Shown: positions 16,977 to 25,612, counted from the stretch's first letter. The stretch: 64,000 nt of DNA from Natrinema halophilum (GCF_013402815.2 NZ_CP058601.1:2232001-2296000); one strand, 5' to 3'. The notes: generated from the sequence alone by a model not told the origin. Program-made: numbers and translations.

Positions 16977-17495
16977 ATGGGTAAGCAACAAGTCATAGGA
17001 CTGGTACTGATACTGGTTGCCGCCGGTCTTCTGGGTGGGGCAGTACTGGGGCCGTTTTCGACGTATCAGGAGGTCCAGGGCTACGAAACGGCAGAAGCGA
17101 CGATCATCAGTTCAGGCATGGAGTCGGCAACTGAGCAAGAAGATGGAGAAACCGAGACCGAATACTATCCGCGCGTCGAATACGAGTACTCCGTAGATGG
17201 AACGAGTTACACGGACAATCGAGTCTTTCACGCATCGCAAATAGAGAACGAACCCGGAGAACTTCGCGGTAAAGAATTCGACAGTCAGGGCGATGCACGG
17301 GATATCGTCGATTCGTATCCAGACGGTGACACCGCCAGCGTTTTTTACGACCCAGCCGACCCGGACGTCTCGTATCTGCAGGATCCGTCGACGGATCTTC
17401 TCGTGACGACGGCCATAATGGGTTTGATGGGCCTCGTGTTCGGTGGTATCGGGATCGGTGGAACGCTCGGACTCGTCTCGCTCAACGAGGACTGA
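16977..17495 (+). CDS. DUF3592 family membrane protein
   Basis: This 172-residue protein has an N-terminal helix (about residues 5-25) and an external beta domain. That domain contains YPRVEYEYSVDGTSYTDNRVF and the family's VFYDPADPDVSYL motif. A second helix follows near residues 140-165. This is the DUF3592 layout; the function is unknown. The TATA-like sequence close to the ATG suggests a monocistronic, nearly leaderless transcript. The TnpB remnant is inserted just after its stop. Confidence 0.85.
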   Translation: MGKQQVIGLVLILVAAGLLGGAVLGPFSTYQEVQGYETAEATIISSGMESATEQEDGETETEYYPRVEYEYSVDGTSYTDNRVFHASQIENEPGELRGKEFDSQGDARDIVDSYPDGDTASVFYDPADPDVSYLQDPSTDLLVTTAIMGLMGLVFGGIGIGGTLGLVSLNED

Positions 17496-17516
17496 CATCC
17501 ACGTCACACTTTGAGA

Positions 17517-17555
17517 TCCTCCCCGCCCTGAAGGGCGAGGATTCCCACGGTGGGA
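17517..17555 (-). ncRNA. 3'-end hairpin of IS1341-type element (omega-RNA scaffold end)
   Basis: On the minus strand, the tnpB remnant's stop is followed by ACCACAATATCCCACCGTGGG and then a GC-rich stem-loop. CCTCGCCCTTC pairs with GGGCGGGGAGG. This is the conserved terminal structure of haloarchaeal IS1341 elements and, in TnpB systems generally, the scaffold end of the guide RNA. The bases after GGATCTCAAA (below 17509) would then be the guide, that is, flanking DNA at the 3' end of the DUF3592 gene. The exact boundary is inferred. Confidence 0.6.
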
Positions 17556-17574
17556 TATTGTGGTTTACGACGTG

Positions 17575-18257
17575 ACCTGTTCTTGCGGTGCGAACGCACC
17601 AGCTTCCGTGTCAAACAGGAACGTTGAAGGCTGTGCCAACTAGCCGTTACTCCTATCATCGCCATCCGTGGCGAGACTCGGAGATACTTTCTGTCGAATA
17701 TTTTCAGCGCCGTTCACATCAGCGTTCGCTACTGTACCGCACTTATCGCACACGTACAACCCGCGTTCAACACGGTTCGCCTTACGCTTCCGACACAACA
17801 CGAACACGACTTCCACGTATCACGCTCAGACACCTGCTCGACCGCGATGCCTTCCATCTCGGCCTTGTATTCGAGCAGGTCGGTGAAGCGGTCGAACGCC
17901 CACGAATGCCCACGAATGCAGGTCAAGGTTGCCGTGATTGCCCCAGTTCTTCGACTCGCCGTTCTCCTCGTCCTCACGGTTACCAGAGAGGTCACCCACC
18001 ACGATGGTTCCAACTCCCTCATCCACACACCGTTCAACGATGTGCTTGGAGAGCGTGTGGAAGTAGTGGGTGCGACGAGCCGACTTCTTCTGATTCAACC
18101 GCGTGGCCTGCTCGGAGTCGGAGTCGTCACAGCGAGCGATGCGGTTGCTGAAGTAGTAGCCGTCCTGCTTCAGACAGTTGAACGGTGCGTACACGCCATC
18201 AATGAGAAGCCCCGCCGTCACCGCCGATAGATGATCGGCATCCTGACGCAGCTGCAA
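17575..18257 (-). pseudogene. tnpB: Decayed IS1341-type TnpB, C-terminal half
   Basis: The remnant begins at about LRQDADHLSAV and retains NCLKQDGYYFSNRIARCDD, NQKKSARRTHYFHTLSKHIV and the RuvC-region GTIVVGDLSG. Three lesions are visible. The 10-bp string GCCCACGAAT is duplicated near 17900-17919, which shifts the frame within LHSWAF. A second shift falls inside the CSCC zinc-finger segment. A TAG replaces the expected Trp codon after DDRSNG. The true C-terminus, ending QEQVTS and TAA, is still readable past the nonsense codon. The N-terminal half is missing. The protein cannot be functional, although the adjacent terminal hairpin is intact. Confidence 0.9.
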
Positions 18258-18345
18258 CCGATTGCACTGCTGGATCTCGTCGTGGGTTCGCTCTGGCCGT
18301 CACCGGACAACGTGGATCGAATCTTCCTGCAAGTACAGTATTCGA

Positions 18346-18867
18346 TTAGCTGATCAACCGTTGGCAACTCCCACAGAGATTCTCCTCTTTGATGTCGACC
18401 TCGCGAACAGTCGGCGAAAAGTTCATCACGCAGCGATTGTTGTCACAGTGTTCGAGCCCGTAGGTATGGCCGATTTCGTGGACGATCTCCTTGCGGACGC
18501 GGTCTTCGAAGATGTCGGCGGCACTCTGATTCGAGAAGCCGCCGTCGCTCGAGGTCTGGAGGCGGTAGGTGGAGACGACGCTCCCGCTGCCGTCGAGATA
18601 CGCCAGACCGAAGACGTAGTTGCGTCGCCGATAAAAGAGGTCGTGAGGAGTGATGGCGATGTTTTTCTTCCCGCGACCGACCCGTTCGGCAAGCTGAATG
18701 AACGTTTCGGCTGAATACTGGTTCCGATCGGAGTCGTAGGCGCCGTTGGGGACCGACTGCGAGTCGTTGACCGACACGTCGCAGTCGTAAACCGATCGCA
18801 ACGCAGTGGAGGCCGCCCGCTTGACCTCGGCGGGAACGTTGCCGACCGGCACGATATCGACGAGCAT
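18346..18867 (-). CDS. amzA: Archaemetzincin, zinc metallopeptidase
   Basis: This 173-residue cytosolic protease has the full archaemetzincin motif. HEIGHTYGLEHC is at residues 130-141, with zinc-binding His130, His134 and His140. Met148 follows for the Met-turn. Cys141, Cys146, Cys165 and Cys168 supply the second, structural zinc site. I chose MLVDIVPVGNVP as the start because it begins the first beta strand; an ATG nine codons upstream is possible. The gene is divergent from the UPF0146 gene with only about 40 bp between starts. Substrates of this family are unknown. Confidence 0.93.
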   Translation of the reverse strand: MLVDIVPVGNVPAEVKRAASTALRSVYDCDVSVNDSQSVPNGAYDSDRNQYSAETFIQLAERVGRGKKNIAITPHDLFYRRRNYVFGLAYLDGSGSVVSTYRLQTSSDGGFSNQSAADIFEDRVRKEIVHEIGHTYGLEHCDNNRCVMNFSPTVREVDIKEENLCGSCQRLIS

Positions 18868-18906
18868 GGCAAGGGCTATGGCCGCGGGCGGCATAAACGT
18901 CCCGCC

Positions 18907-19302
18907 GTGGACCACTCTCGCAGGAATGCCGAGACCATGATCGATTACCTCGCCGACTACGAGCGGGTGATCGAGATCGGAATCGGCCGTCGGACCGACC
19001 TGGCTCGGGCGCTCGCAAAGGAGGGGACGACGGTCACTGCGACGGACGTACACGACCGTGAGGTTCCAGCGACGGTTCGGTTCGTCCGCGACGACATCGT
19101 CACCCCCGACCCGACGGTCTATGCGAGCGCGGATGCCGTATACGCCCGGAACCTGCCGCCGGAACTCCACCGCCCGGCACTCGAGGTCGCACGGGACGCC
19201 GACGCAGACTTCCTGTTTACGACACTCGGCGGCGATCAGCCGACAGTGCCGGTCGAACGAAAGACGATCGAAACGGGGACGCTGTACGTCGTTCGTGCAT
19301 AA
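18907..19302 (+). CDS. UPF0146 family protein
   Basis: This 131-residue protein has a Rossmann-like SAM-dependent methyltransferase appearance: VIEIGIGRRTDLARALA, then VTATDVHDR at the second strand and DAVYARNLPPELHRP. This is the UPF0146 family, with no established activity. The start is a GTG. It faces the archaemetzincin gene across a short divergent spacer and is followed about 50 bp on by a membrane metalloprotease gene. Confidence 0.85.
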   Translation: MDHSRRNAETMIDYLADYERVIEIGIGRRTDLARALAKEGTTVTATDVHDREVPATVRFVRDDIVTPDPTVYASADAVYARNLPPELHRPALEVARDADADFLFTTLGGDQPTVPVERKTIETGTLYVVRA

Positions 19303-19351
19303 TTGGGATAGCGGACAGTACGAATGAATTATCCGTTCGCGGAACGTTTCG

Positions 19352-19987
19352 ATGGTAGTGAACGGAGAGGGGGTCACCTACGTTGGTGGTGCCGTGATCG
19401 CCATGGTCGTTTTAGCTGCAGCGATAGTCGGTATCGGCACCATCCTGTGGCTACTGTTCCGTCTCTTTACCGTCCCCGGCGTCGTCGTTCACGAGTTCGC
19501 TCACAAGTGGGCCTGCGAATTCGTGGGCGTCCCGGTACTCGAGGTCGCGTACTTTCGACTCAGCGATCCGCCGGGGTACGTCCGCCACGCCCAACCGGAA
19601 CGCTATCGGGAGACGTTCGTCGTCAGCGTTGCTCCATTTCTGGTCAACACAGTCACCGCGTTCGTCGCCTTTCTCTGTCTCGCAACGTTCCTCGAGACGA
19701 CGGGCAGTATTCGGGCAGCCTCGGGCGAAGAGATTGTCATCGCCGTTGTTCTAGGGTGGTTGGGACTCTCGGTCGGGATGCACGCGTTTCCGAGCACGGG
19801 AGACGCAAACAGCCTCTGGAGCCGTTCGCGAGCCGAGTGGCGGCGATCGCCGACGGTATTGCTCGCCATCCCCGTGGTGGTCGTGATTTACGTCGCGAAT
19901 CTGCTTTCGTGGCTTGGTGCAGACTGGCTCTACGCGCTTGGAATCGGGGTCGTGGCGTTTTCTTTTATCGGGCCGCCGATATTTTGA
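19352..19987 (+). CDS. Membrane metalloprotease, M50-like
   Basis: This 211-residue polytopic membrane protein has the zinc-binding motif HEFAH at the end of a helix, in VPGVVVHEFAHKWACE. A downstream PxxxNT stretch (VAPFLVNTVTAF) resembles site-2-protease relatives. It is smaller than true S2P proteins and lacks an obvious LDG motif, so DUF3267-type or another zincin-like membrane family is possible. Four or more hydrophobic segments are present. It may form a run with the preceding UPF0146 gene. Confidence 0.78.
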   Translation: MVVNGEGVTYVGGAVIAMVVLAAAIVGIGTILWLLFRLFTVPGVVVHEFAHKWACEFVGVPVLEVAYFRLSDPPGYVRHAQPERYRETFVVSVAPFLVNTVTAFVAFLCLATFLETTGSIRAASGEEIVIAVVLGWLGLSVGMHAFPSTGDANSLWSRSRAEWRRSPTVLLAIPVVVVIYVANLLSWLGADWLYALGIGVVAFSFIGPPIF

Positions 19988-20026
19988 TCGTCCGGTTGCG
20001 GTCTCGGCGGTCGATGCAACAAGATA

Positions 20027-20105
20027 GCTCTCGGAGTCGTTGAAACGTTTTGCTCTCCGATCGCACTGCTGCGGCCAGCAAATCCTCGCTGGCCGCGAAT
20101 TCGCG
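20027..20105 (-). repeat. Dispersed palindromic repeat, copy B
   Basis: Read on the minus strand, this segment matches copy A at 7539-7617 without gaps, with roughly 18 differences over 79 positions. It shares CGCGAATTCG, GGCCAGCGAG, GCTGGCCGCAGCAGTGCGA and TTTCAACGACT. The central palindrome is less perfect here (GGCCAGC/GCTGGCC arms with a longer loop). Confidence 0.75.
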
Positions 20106-20174
20106 AGCAGGGCGAGCAGTGACTTCAACGACTACGGTAGGCGACGAGTGGGCTGACGAATCACGAATGGATGG

Positions 20175-20242
20175 ACCACGAGCAACGATCGAGGCGTCCG
20201 CCGTACAAACCACGAGCAACGATCGAGGCATCCGCCGTACAA
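20175..20242 (+). repeat. 34-bp tandem duplication
   Basis: Two adjacent 34-bp units start with ACCACGAGCAACGATCGAGG and differ at a single base (G/A). They lie 40 bp upstream of the HAD hydrolase start, so the duplication may have moved or doubled promoter-proximal sequence. Confidence 0.95.
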
Positions 20243-20281
20243 ATGGTTGGTCTTTAACCTCCGAGACACGTCCGACCGAGT

Positions 20282-21163
20282 ATGAACGCAGACGCCGTCG
20301 TTCTAGACATCGACGGAGTACTCGTCGACGTCGGTGACTCCTACCGACGCGCAATCGTCGAATCTGTCGAGGCCGTCTACGACCGGACGATTCGAAAAGC
20401 CGATATTCAGGACTTCAAAGACGCGGGCGGGTTCAACAACGACTGGGAACTGACCTACGCAGTCGCCCTCTACGTGTTGGCGATCGAGGACGGATACGAT
20501 GGGTCGATAACGGCATTCACCGACGAGATCGCATCCGTGGGTGGCGGCCTCGAGGCAGCCAAAACCGTCGTTCAGGAGGCGATCGGTGCACGAGCGACCC
20601 AGCGTGTAACCGACCAGTGGGATCGGACGCGACTGCGCGACGTCTTCCAGCAACTGTACCTGGGTGACGAACTCTATCGCGGACTCGAAGGGGGCGAGCC
20701 GGATCTCGAGCGCGAAACGCCGGGGTTCATCCACGACGAGCCAGTGTTGCTCGAAGCAGATGCGCGGGACCGACTGCTCGAGGGCTACGACGTTGGCATC
20801 CTGACCGGCCGGCCGGAAGCCGAAGCCGAAATCGCGCTCGATCGGGTCGGTCTCGACGAGGCGATCGCGATTGACCGCCGCTTTACGATGGACGACTGGG
20901 AGGAAGGCAAGCCCCATCCCCGAGCGCTGTGTACCCTTGCGGAGCGGTTCGACGCCGACTCGGTCGTTTTCGTCGGCGACACGTTAGACGATGTCAGGAC
21001 CGCAGTCAACGCGACCGAAACCGATGAGGATCGGGAGTACCACGGCATCGGCGTGCTTACCGGCGGGCTGACCGGCGAAGAGGGACAACGGAAGTACGAA
21101 CGCGAAGGGGCAACAGCGGTGCTGGAATCGGTCAACGAGGTGCCGGACCTGCTCGACTCGTAG
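20282..21163 (+). CDS. HAD superfamily hydrolase (TIGR01548 type)
   Basis: This 293-residue phosphatase-like protein has the HAD nucleophile motif DIDGV (Asp9/Asp11), motif II ILTGRPE and motif [11 protein letters not shown] long cap domain follows motif I and includes [14 protein letters not shown], characteristic of the subfamily that occurs in archaea and is related to plant IGPD-associated proteins. The substrate is unknown. The 3' end overlaps the convergent response-regulator gene by 32 bp. Confidence 0.9.
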   Translation: MNADAVVLDIDGVLVDVGDSYRRAIVESVEAVYDRTIRKADIQDFKDAGGFNNDWELTYAVALYVLAIEDGYDGSITAFTDEIASVGGGLEAAKTVVQEAIGARATQRVTDQWDRTRLRDVFQQLYLGDELYRGLEGGEPDLERETPGFIHDEPVLLEADARDRLLEGYDVGILTGRPEAEAEIALDRVGLDEAIAIDRRFTMDDWEEGKPHPRALCTLAERFDADSVVFVGDTLDDVRTAVNATETDEDREYHGIGVLTGGLTGEEGQRKYEREGATAVLESVNEVPDLLDS

Positions 21164-21635
21164 CCAGAGGAGAGGACTGGCGGCGTCTCGAGCGGTCGCC
21201 GGGAAGACGGCCGAGCGTGAGCCAGAAATCTTCGAAGGAACGGCCGAGATCGATGAACTCGTCGGGTTCGACCGGTTTCTGGACGTAGGCGTTCGCGTAG
21301 AGATCGTACGATCGCGCGATGTCCTCTTCCGACGGCGAACTGGTCATTACGATCACCGGAATCGATCGCAGCGTCGATTCGGATTTGAGTTCCGACAGAA
21401 CGTCTGCACCGCTGACGCCGGGCAGTTGGAAATCGAGCAAGATCATGTCCGGGCGTGGGCTATCCGAGTACTCGTTCCGTTGGTGGACGAAATCGAGGGC
21501 CGATTCGCCGTCGGAAACGGTGTGAATATTGCAGACAATGTTCGCGTCTTCGAACGATTCAGAGAATAGACGCGCATCCCCCGGATTGGGTTCGATCAAC
21601 AGGATACTGATGGCATCCTCGAGCGGTGGAGACAT
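21132..21635 (-). CDS. Stand-alone response regulator receiver protein
   Basis: This 167-residue protein starts [20 protein letters not shown]. The phospho-acceptor is Asp68 in [10 protein letters not shown]; the conserved switch residues are in VMTSS, and Lys120 is in VQKPVEP. There is no output domain, only a basic Arg/Ser-rich tail. Such single-domain regulators are abundant in haloarchaea and usually act with orphan histidine kinases. No kinase is in the window. The 3' end overlaps the HAD gene on the other strand. Confidence 0.9.
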   Translation of the reverse strand: MSPPLEDAISILLIEPNPGDARLFSESFEDANIVCNIHTVSDGESALDFVHQRNEYSDSPRPDMILLDFQLPGVSGADVLSELKSESTLRSIPVIVMTSSPSEEDIARSYDLYANAYVQKPVEPDEFIDLGRSFEDFWLTLGRLPGDRSRRRQSSPLATSRAGPAPR

Positions 21636-21938
21636 ACTTCGATTTCGGAATGGGACCAAAAGAACCGCACGGTCATACGATAGTAGAGTGACCAGTCGTT
21701 CGTCGAGAAAGATTCGAATTGGAAGATGAAAGATTGTTCGATGCTCTCGAGACGGAACGGATGGCGAGCAAAGGACGGCATCGCATCGGCAGCCGTTGAC
21801 TCGAGCCAGTCACTGCGTTGTGACTCGGTCGTCTGAAACTGTTCCCGACTTCGTCGGGAAGCGTCAGTCCGGGCATCGTCCCAGATTTCGCAGGCATGTC
21901 AACGGTAGGTATTTTATGGAGGTTGGGTAACGTGATGT
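21636..21938. other. Spacer with a strong hairpin
   Basis: No gene is supported. TTCCCGAC at 21842-21849 and GTCGGGAA at 21853-21860 form a perfect 8-bp stem with a 3-base loop. The sequence resembles IS200/IS605 terminal hairpins but no transposase remnant adjoins it. TATTTTATGG near 21910 is a TATA candidate for the acidic protein. Confidence 0.5.
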
Positions 21939-22289
21939 ATGGAAGATTCCGAAATTACCGTCGACGTCGAAGTAGAGGTCGAAGTGGACTCCGACGAGCT
22001 CGAGATCGAAGTCGGGGACAAACGCGAATTCGAGGGCGAACTCGAAGTCGAAGGGCTGAGCATTGAAGTCGAGGCGGAGATCGAGGTCGAAGGCGAAGAC
22101 GAAGACGAAGACGAAGACGAAGAGGCGGAAGGGCCAGCTGACGAAGACGAAGACGAGGAGGAGGAAGAAGCTGAAGCGGAGGGAGAGGCCGAGACGGAAG
22201 AGAAAGACGAGGAGGAGGAAGAAGCTAAAGAGGAAACAAAGGAAGAAGAAGCCGAGACAGAAACGGACGACGAAGCTGAGGAGGACTGA
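21939..22289 (+). CDS. Extremely acidic low-complexity protein
   Basis: In this 116-residue frame I count 69 Asp or Glu, about 59 percent. There is no Trp, Tyr, Cys or His. The N-terminal 50 residues alternate acidic and Val/Ile/Leu (VDVEVEVEV, SIEVEAEIEVE), a beta-strand-like pattern. The remainder is a run of Glu/Asp with Ala, Gly, Thr and Lys. A TATA-like box and an ATG support expression. It lies about 110 bp ahead of the acyl-CoA synthetase gene on the same strand. I do not recognise a family. It could be an acidic chaperone-like or cation-binding protein, or a non-coding purine-rich stretch that happens to be open. Confidence 0.55.
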   Translation: MEDSEITVDVEVEVEVDSDELEIEVGDKREFEGELEVEGLSIEVEAEIEVEGEDEDEDEDEEAEGPADEDEDEEEEEAEAEGEAETEEKDEEEEEAKEETKEEEAETETDDEAEED

Positions 22290-22398
22290 TTCGACACAGC
22301 GCCCGCGGTCAGCGGGATGCGCATCGAATCGTCGACTACTCAGAAAGGACGATCCGCGTGTCGAAAAACGCAACGTGTTGGCCCCAGAAGGCGGTGGC

Positions 22399-24060
22399 AT
22401 GAGCTGGACTGTTATGCCGACGTTTGCGGACTACGAAGCGGCCCGCGAAGGATTTTCGTGGGAACTGCCCGACGAGTACAACCCCGCCGTCGATTTCCTT
22501 CGGAAACACGAGGATACGAGTCGAACGGCGCTCCGATACGAGGATCCCGATACAGGACTCGAGACCTATTCGTTCGACGAAATCGACGAGCGATCGGATC
22601 GCCTCGCCGCAGCTCTGGCAGCCCTCGGCGTCGAGGCGGAGGACCGCGTCGGCGTCGTCGTTCCGCAGAAACCACAGAACCCGTTGACCCACCTCGCGAA
22701 CTGGAAACTCGGGGTCGTCTCGGTCCCGTTGACGGTTCTCTTCGGTCGCGACGCGCTTCAGTACCGACTCGCCGATAGCGAGGCGAAAGCGGTCGTCATC
22801 GACCCGAGCGTTCGGGAGACGATCGATGAGATCCGAGACGAGTGTCCCGCGCTCGAGGCGGTGATCGAACTCGGTGACGGCGATTCGGTGCAGGGCGAGG
22901 CATACGCCTTCGACGACGTAGTCGAGAGCTTCGACCCCGGGATCGACGTATACGAGGCGACGCCGGAGACGCCGACGGCGATCATGTATACGAGCGGGTC
23001 GACCGGGCCGCCGAAGGGAGTCCGGCACAGTCACGCGCTCTGGCTCGGTCGGGCCGCCGCAGCGTACAACTACTTCGATCAGGGGCTATCCGAGGGCGAG
23101 GCGACGCTGTGGACGCCCGCGGACTGGGCCTGGGGCGCCGCCCTCGGCGGAACCCTCTTCGCGGCGTGGCACCACGGCTGTACGATCGTCGGGTGGCCCC
23201 GCGACGGATTCGATCCCGAAGACGCCTACGACCTCATGGAACGCCACGGGGTAACCAAGGCATTCATGCCTCCGACGGCGCTTCGCATACTGATGAGCGT
23301 CGACGACCCGGAGGCACGGTACGACCTCTCGCTCGAGACGTTCGCCTCGGCTGGCGAGCCGCTTACGTCGGAGGTCGTCGGCTGGGTCGAGTCGACGTTC
23401 GACGACGTCGCGATCAACGAATTTTACGGTCAGACAGAGCTCAACCTCGTCGTCGGAAACGTGGGAAGCTGGTTCGACACGCGACCGGGAAGCATGGGAA
23501 AACCGTTGCCCGGTTACGAGATCGCGGTACTCGATCCGGACACCCACAAACGCAGAGAGCGCGGCGAGGTTGGCGAGCTTGCCATCCGACCGGGGGACCG
23601 CCGCGTTTTCTTCGACGAATATCACGGCCTGCCGGAGAAGACGGCGGCCAAACGAACCGATGACGGGTGGTACCTGACCGACGATCTCGTCGAGCGCGAC
23701 GCAGACGGCTACTGCTGGTTCGTCTCCAGAGCGGACGACGTTATACTCACGAGCGGTTACCGCGTCGGTCCGATGGAAGTCGAAGATGCGATCCTCACAC
23801 ACGAGGCCGTCGAGCAGGCCGGCGTCGTCGGCGTTCCGGACGACACCCGCGGCGAGGCGATCAAGGCGTTCGTGAAACCCGCAATCGACGAATACGATCC
23901 CGACGGACTTCGGACGGAGATCCGCGAAGTAGTCCGCGAGCGACTGGCCGAATACGAATACCCCCAATACGTCGAGTTCGTGGCGGCGCTGCCGACGACG
24001 ACGACGGGCAAAATACAGCGTCGCGCTCTTCGAGACGGCGAGGAAACCGACGACGGATAA
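22399..24060 (+). CDS. Acyl-CoA/acetyl-CoA synthetase, AMP-forming
   Basis: This 553-residue adenylate-forming enzyme activates a carboxylic acid with ATP and CoA. The AMP-binding P-loop is YTSGSTGPPKGVRHSH, the A5-type motif is NEFYGQTE, and the hinge region is WYLTDDLVERD. The C-terminal catalytic lysine is in TTTTGKIQRRALR. The sequence WTPADWAWGAALGGTLFAAW is typical of acetyl-CoA-synthetase-like or medium-chain acyl-CoA ligases. The reading frame is open much further upstream through the acidic gene in another frame, but ATGAGCTGGACT begins the conserved region. Substrate specificity cannot be read from sequence. Confidence 0.92.
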   Translation: MSWTVMPTFADYEAAREGFSWELPDEYNPAVDFLRKHEDTSRTALRYEDPDTGLETYSFDEIDERSDRLAAALAALGVEAEDRVGVVVPQKPQNPLTHLANWKLGVVSVPLTVLFGRDALQYRLADSEAKAVVIDPSVRETIDEIRDECPALEAVIELGDGDSVQGEAYAFDDVVESFDPGIDVYEATPETPTAIMYTSGSTGPPKGVRHSHALWLGRAAAAYNYFDQGLSEGEATLWTPADWAWGAALGGTLFAAWHHGCTIVGWPRDGFDPEDAYDLMERHGVTKAFMPPTALRILMSVDDPEARYDLSLETFASAGEPLTSEVVGWVESTFDDVAINEFYGQTELNLVVGNVGSWFDTRPGSMGKPLPGYEIAVLDPDTHKRRERGEVGELAIRPGDRRVFFDEYHGLPEKTAAKRTDDGWYLTDDLVERDADGYCWFVSRADDVILTSGYRVGPMEVEDAILTHEAVEQAGVVGVPDDTRGEAIKAFVKPAIDEYDPDGLRTEIREVVRERLAEYEYPQYVEFVAALPTTTTGKIQRRALRDGEETDDG

Positions 24061-24150
24061 AGCGATACTGGCAGTGATGGGCTGTCACCGTTTTCCAACG
24101 GGCCGGGAAACAGAGGCGGTTTTATTATCTTCGCAAGTGAATGTCAGGGT

Positions 24151-24570
24151 ATGTATCGAGTATTGATGCCCGTCGATGCGAACGAGGACCGCGCGCTCAA
24201 ACAGGCCGAATACGTCACGTCGCTGCCCGAGGCCAGCGAATCTGTCGAAGTGTATCTCCTGTTCGTCTTCACCGAGGACAGCGACGACCTGCCTAAGGAA
24301 TTCGAGAAGTTCAAAACCGCGTCGCGGATCGGTTCCATCCGACGCGCACAAGAGCGAATCGAGGAGGCCGGCATCGAGGTCACGATACTCGAGAACAGCG
24401 GCGACACCGAGGCGGACATTCTGAAGGAAGCCGACACATACGACGTCGACTCGATCGTTCTCGGCGGTCGGAAACGCTCGCCAGTAGGGAAAGCGCTCTT
24501 CGGCAGCACTACTCAGGGGGTTATTCTCAACTCCGATCGCCCCGTGGTCGTCACCGGCGGCGGAGAATAG
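24151..24570 (+). CDS. Universal stress protein (UspA family)
   Basis: This 139-residue single-domain Usp has the conserved first strand YRVLMPVDANED. The ATP-binding-type signature G-x2-G-x9-G-S/T is present as GGRKRSPVGKALFGSTTQ. It ends RPVVVTGG. These small proteins are usually dimers linked to stress survival. The gene stands alone between the acyl-CoA synthetase and a GNAT gene on the same strand. Confidence 0.92.
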   Translation: MYRVLMPVDANEDRALKQAEYVTSLPEASESVEVYLLFVFTEDSDDLPKEFEKFKTASRIGSIRRAQERIEEAGIEVTILENSGDTEADILKEADTYDVDSIVLGGRKRSPVGKALFGSTTQGVILNSDRPVVVTGGGE

Positions 24571-24652
24571 GTCGACGTCCGTCGGTTCACTCGTGGGGCA
24601 GCCATGTCCAAGCCAGCAGCCACCTTATGCGGCTCGATACTGACGGGTACGT

Positions 24653-25480
24653 ATGGAGATACGGGAACCGACCTCGGACGAAGCTGAGCGAATTCGTGAG
24701 GTCGTCGACAGTTCGATGACGACTTCGTTCAGGCTCAGCCCGAATCAAATCGACGCAGTGACCGACGATACGTTTGCCGAGGATGCCGTCGCCGAGCGGC
24801 TCAAGGACGAAACCACGGTGCTCCGCGTCGCAGAAACAGCTGCTGAAATCGAAGGCGAAGCAGTCACCGGGTTCGTCGAAGGGCGCCTCGAGGATGGCTG
24901 GGGAACGGTAAGATGGCTTTTCGTCGATCCGGAACACCGCGGACGAGGCATCGGGACGGAGTTGTACGAGACCATGTCCGAAACCCTGCGCGATCGGGGT
25001 GCCGAACGAGTTTGCGTCACCGTCCTCGAGGCCAACACTGAAGGCCATCAGTTCGTCGAACGGTTCGGTCTCGAACACGACGGCGACTGGCGAGTCGACG
25101 TCGCCGACGAGTCGCTCGTGAAATACGTGTACACGGACCCGAGCGTCGATGCCGATCATCCGGCCGAGTCGACCGGCGCGGACTCTCAGGACGCCGACGA
25201 GGAGGGGTTCCCCGAAGCGGAGATGACCGACGGGACCCTGGCGTCGACCGACGATGGCGAGACGGTATACATCGACCGCAGCGAGGAAGAATCCGGCACG
25301 GCGGCGTCGTTTTTCGTCACCTACGAGGATGCCGACTTCACGGACCAGTACGGGTTCTACTGCGCGAACTGCGGTTCACTCGACATCTCCATGGACAACA
25401 TGGATCGACTCGAGTGCGGGGACTGCGGAAATACCCATGCAGAGCGGTCCGGTGAATCGTACGACGACTCATACCTCTAG
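24653..25480 (+). CDS. GNAT N-acetyltransferase fused to a C-terminal zinc ribbon (DUF5816-like)
   Basis: This 275-residue protein combines two parts. Residues 1-160 are a GNAT domain with the acetyl-CoA-binding motif VDPEHRGRGIGTELYE. After an acidic linker, residues 200-265 hold a domain with CANCGSLD and ECGDCGN, a four-Cys zinc ribbon of the kind annotated as DUF5816 in haloarchaea. The acceptor substrate is unknown. The zinc ribbon may bind nucleic acid or a protein partner. The fusion appears continuous, with no sign of a frameshift. Confidence 0.85.
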   Translation: MEIREPTSDEAERIREVVDSSMTTSFRLSPNQIDAVTDDTFAEDAVAERLKDETTVLRVAETAAEIEGEAVTGFVEGRLEDGWGTVRWLFVDPEHRGRGIGTELYETMSETLRDRGAERVCVTVLEANTEGHQFVERFGLEHDGDWRVDVADESLVKYVYTDPSVDADHPAESTGADSQDADEEGFPEAEMTDGTLASTDDGETVYIDRSEEESGTAASFFVTYEDADFTDQYGFYCANCGSLDISMDNMDRLECGDCGNTHAERSGESYDDSYL

Positions 25481-25558
25481 CCGGTGAGTCGCGAGGCTCC
25501 CCCGTGTCCATCCGGTTCCGAGTCGGTATCCGACCTCGAATCGGTTCATCACTTCGGA

Positions 25559-25612
25559 AAAAGGGGAATCACTTCGAAAAGGGGAATCACTTCGAAAAGG
25601 GGAATCACTTCG
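25559..25612. repeat. Three perfect 18-bp tandem repeats
   Basis: The unit AAAAGGGGAATCACTTCG is present three times without mismatch and overlaps the stop codon of the DUF2391 gene. The 18-bp period keeps the frame on the minus strand. A related ATCACTTCGG lies just before the first unit. Confidence 0.95.

Noticed and set aside
21842-21860. Rho-independent-type terminator of the response regulator
   Set aside because: The hairpin lies upstream, not downstream, of that gene and has no U-run on either side.
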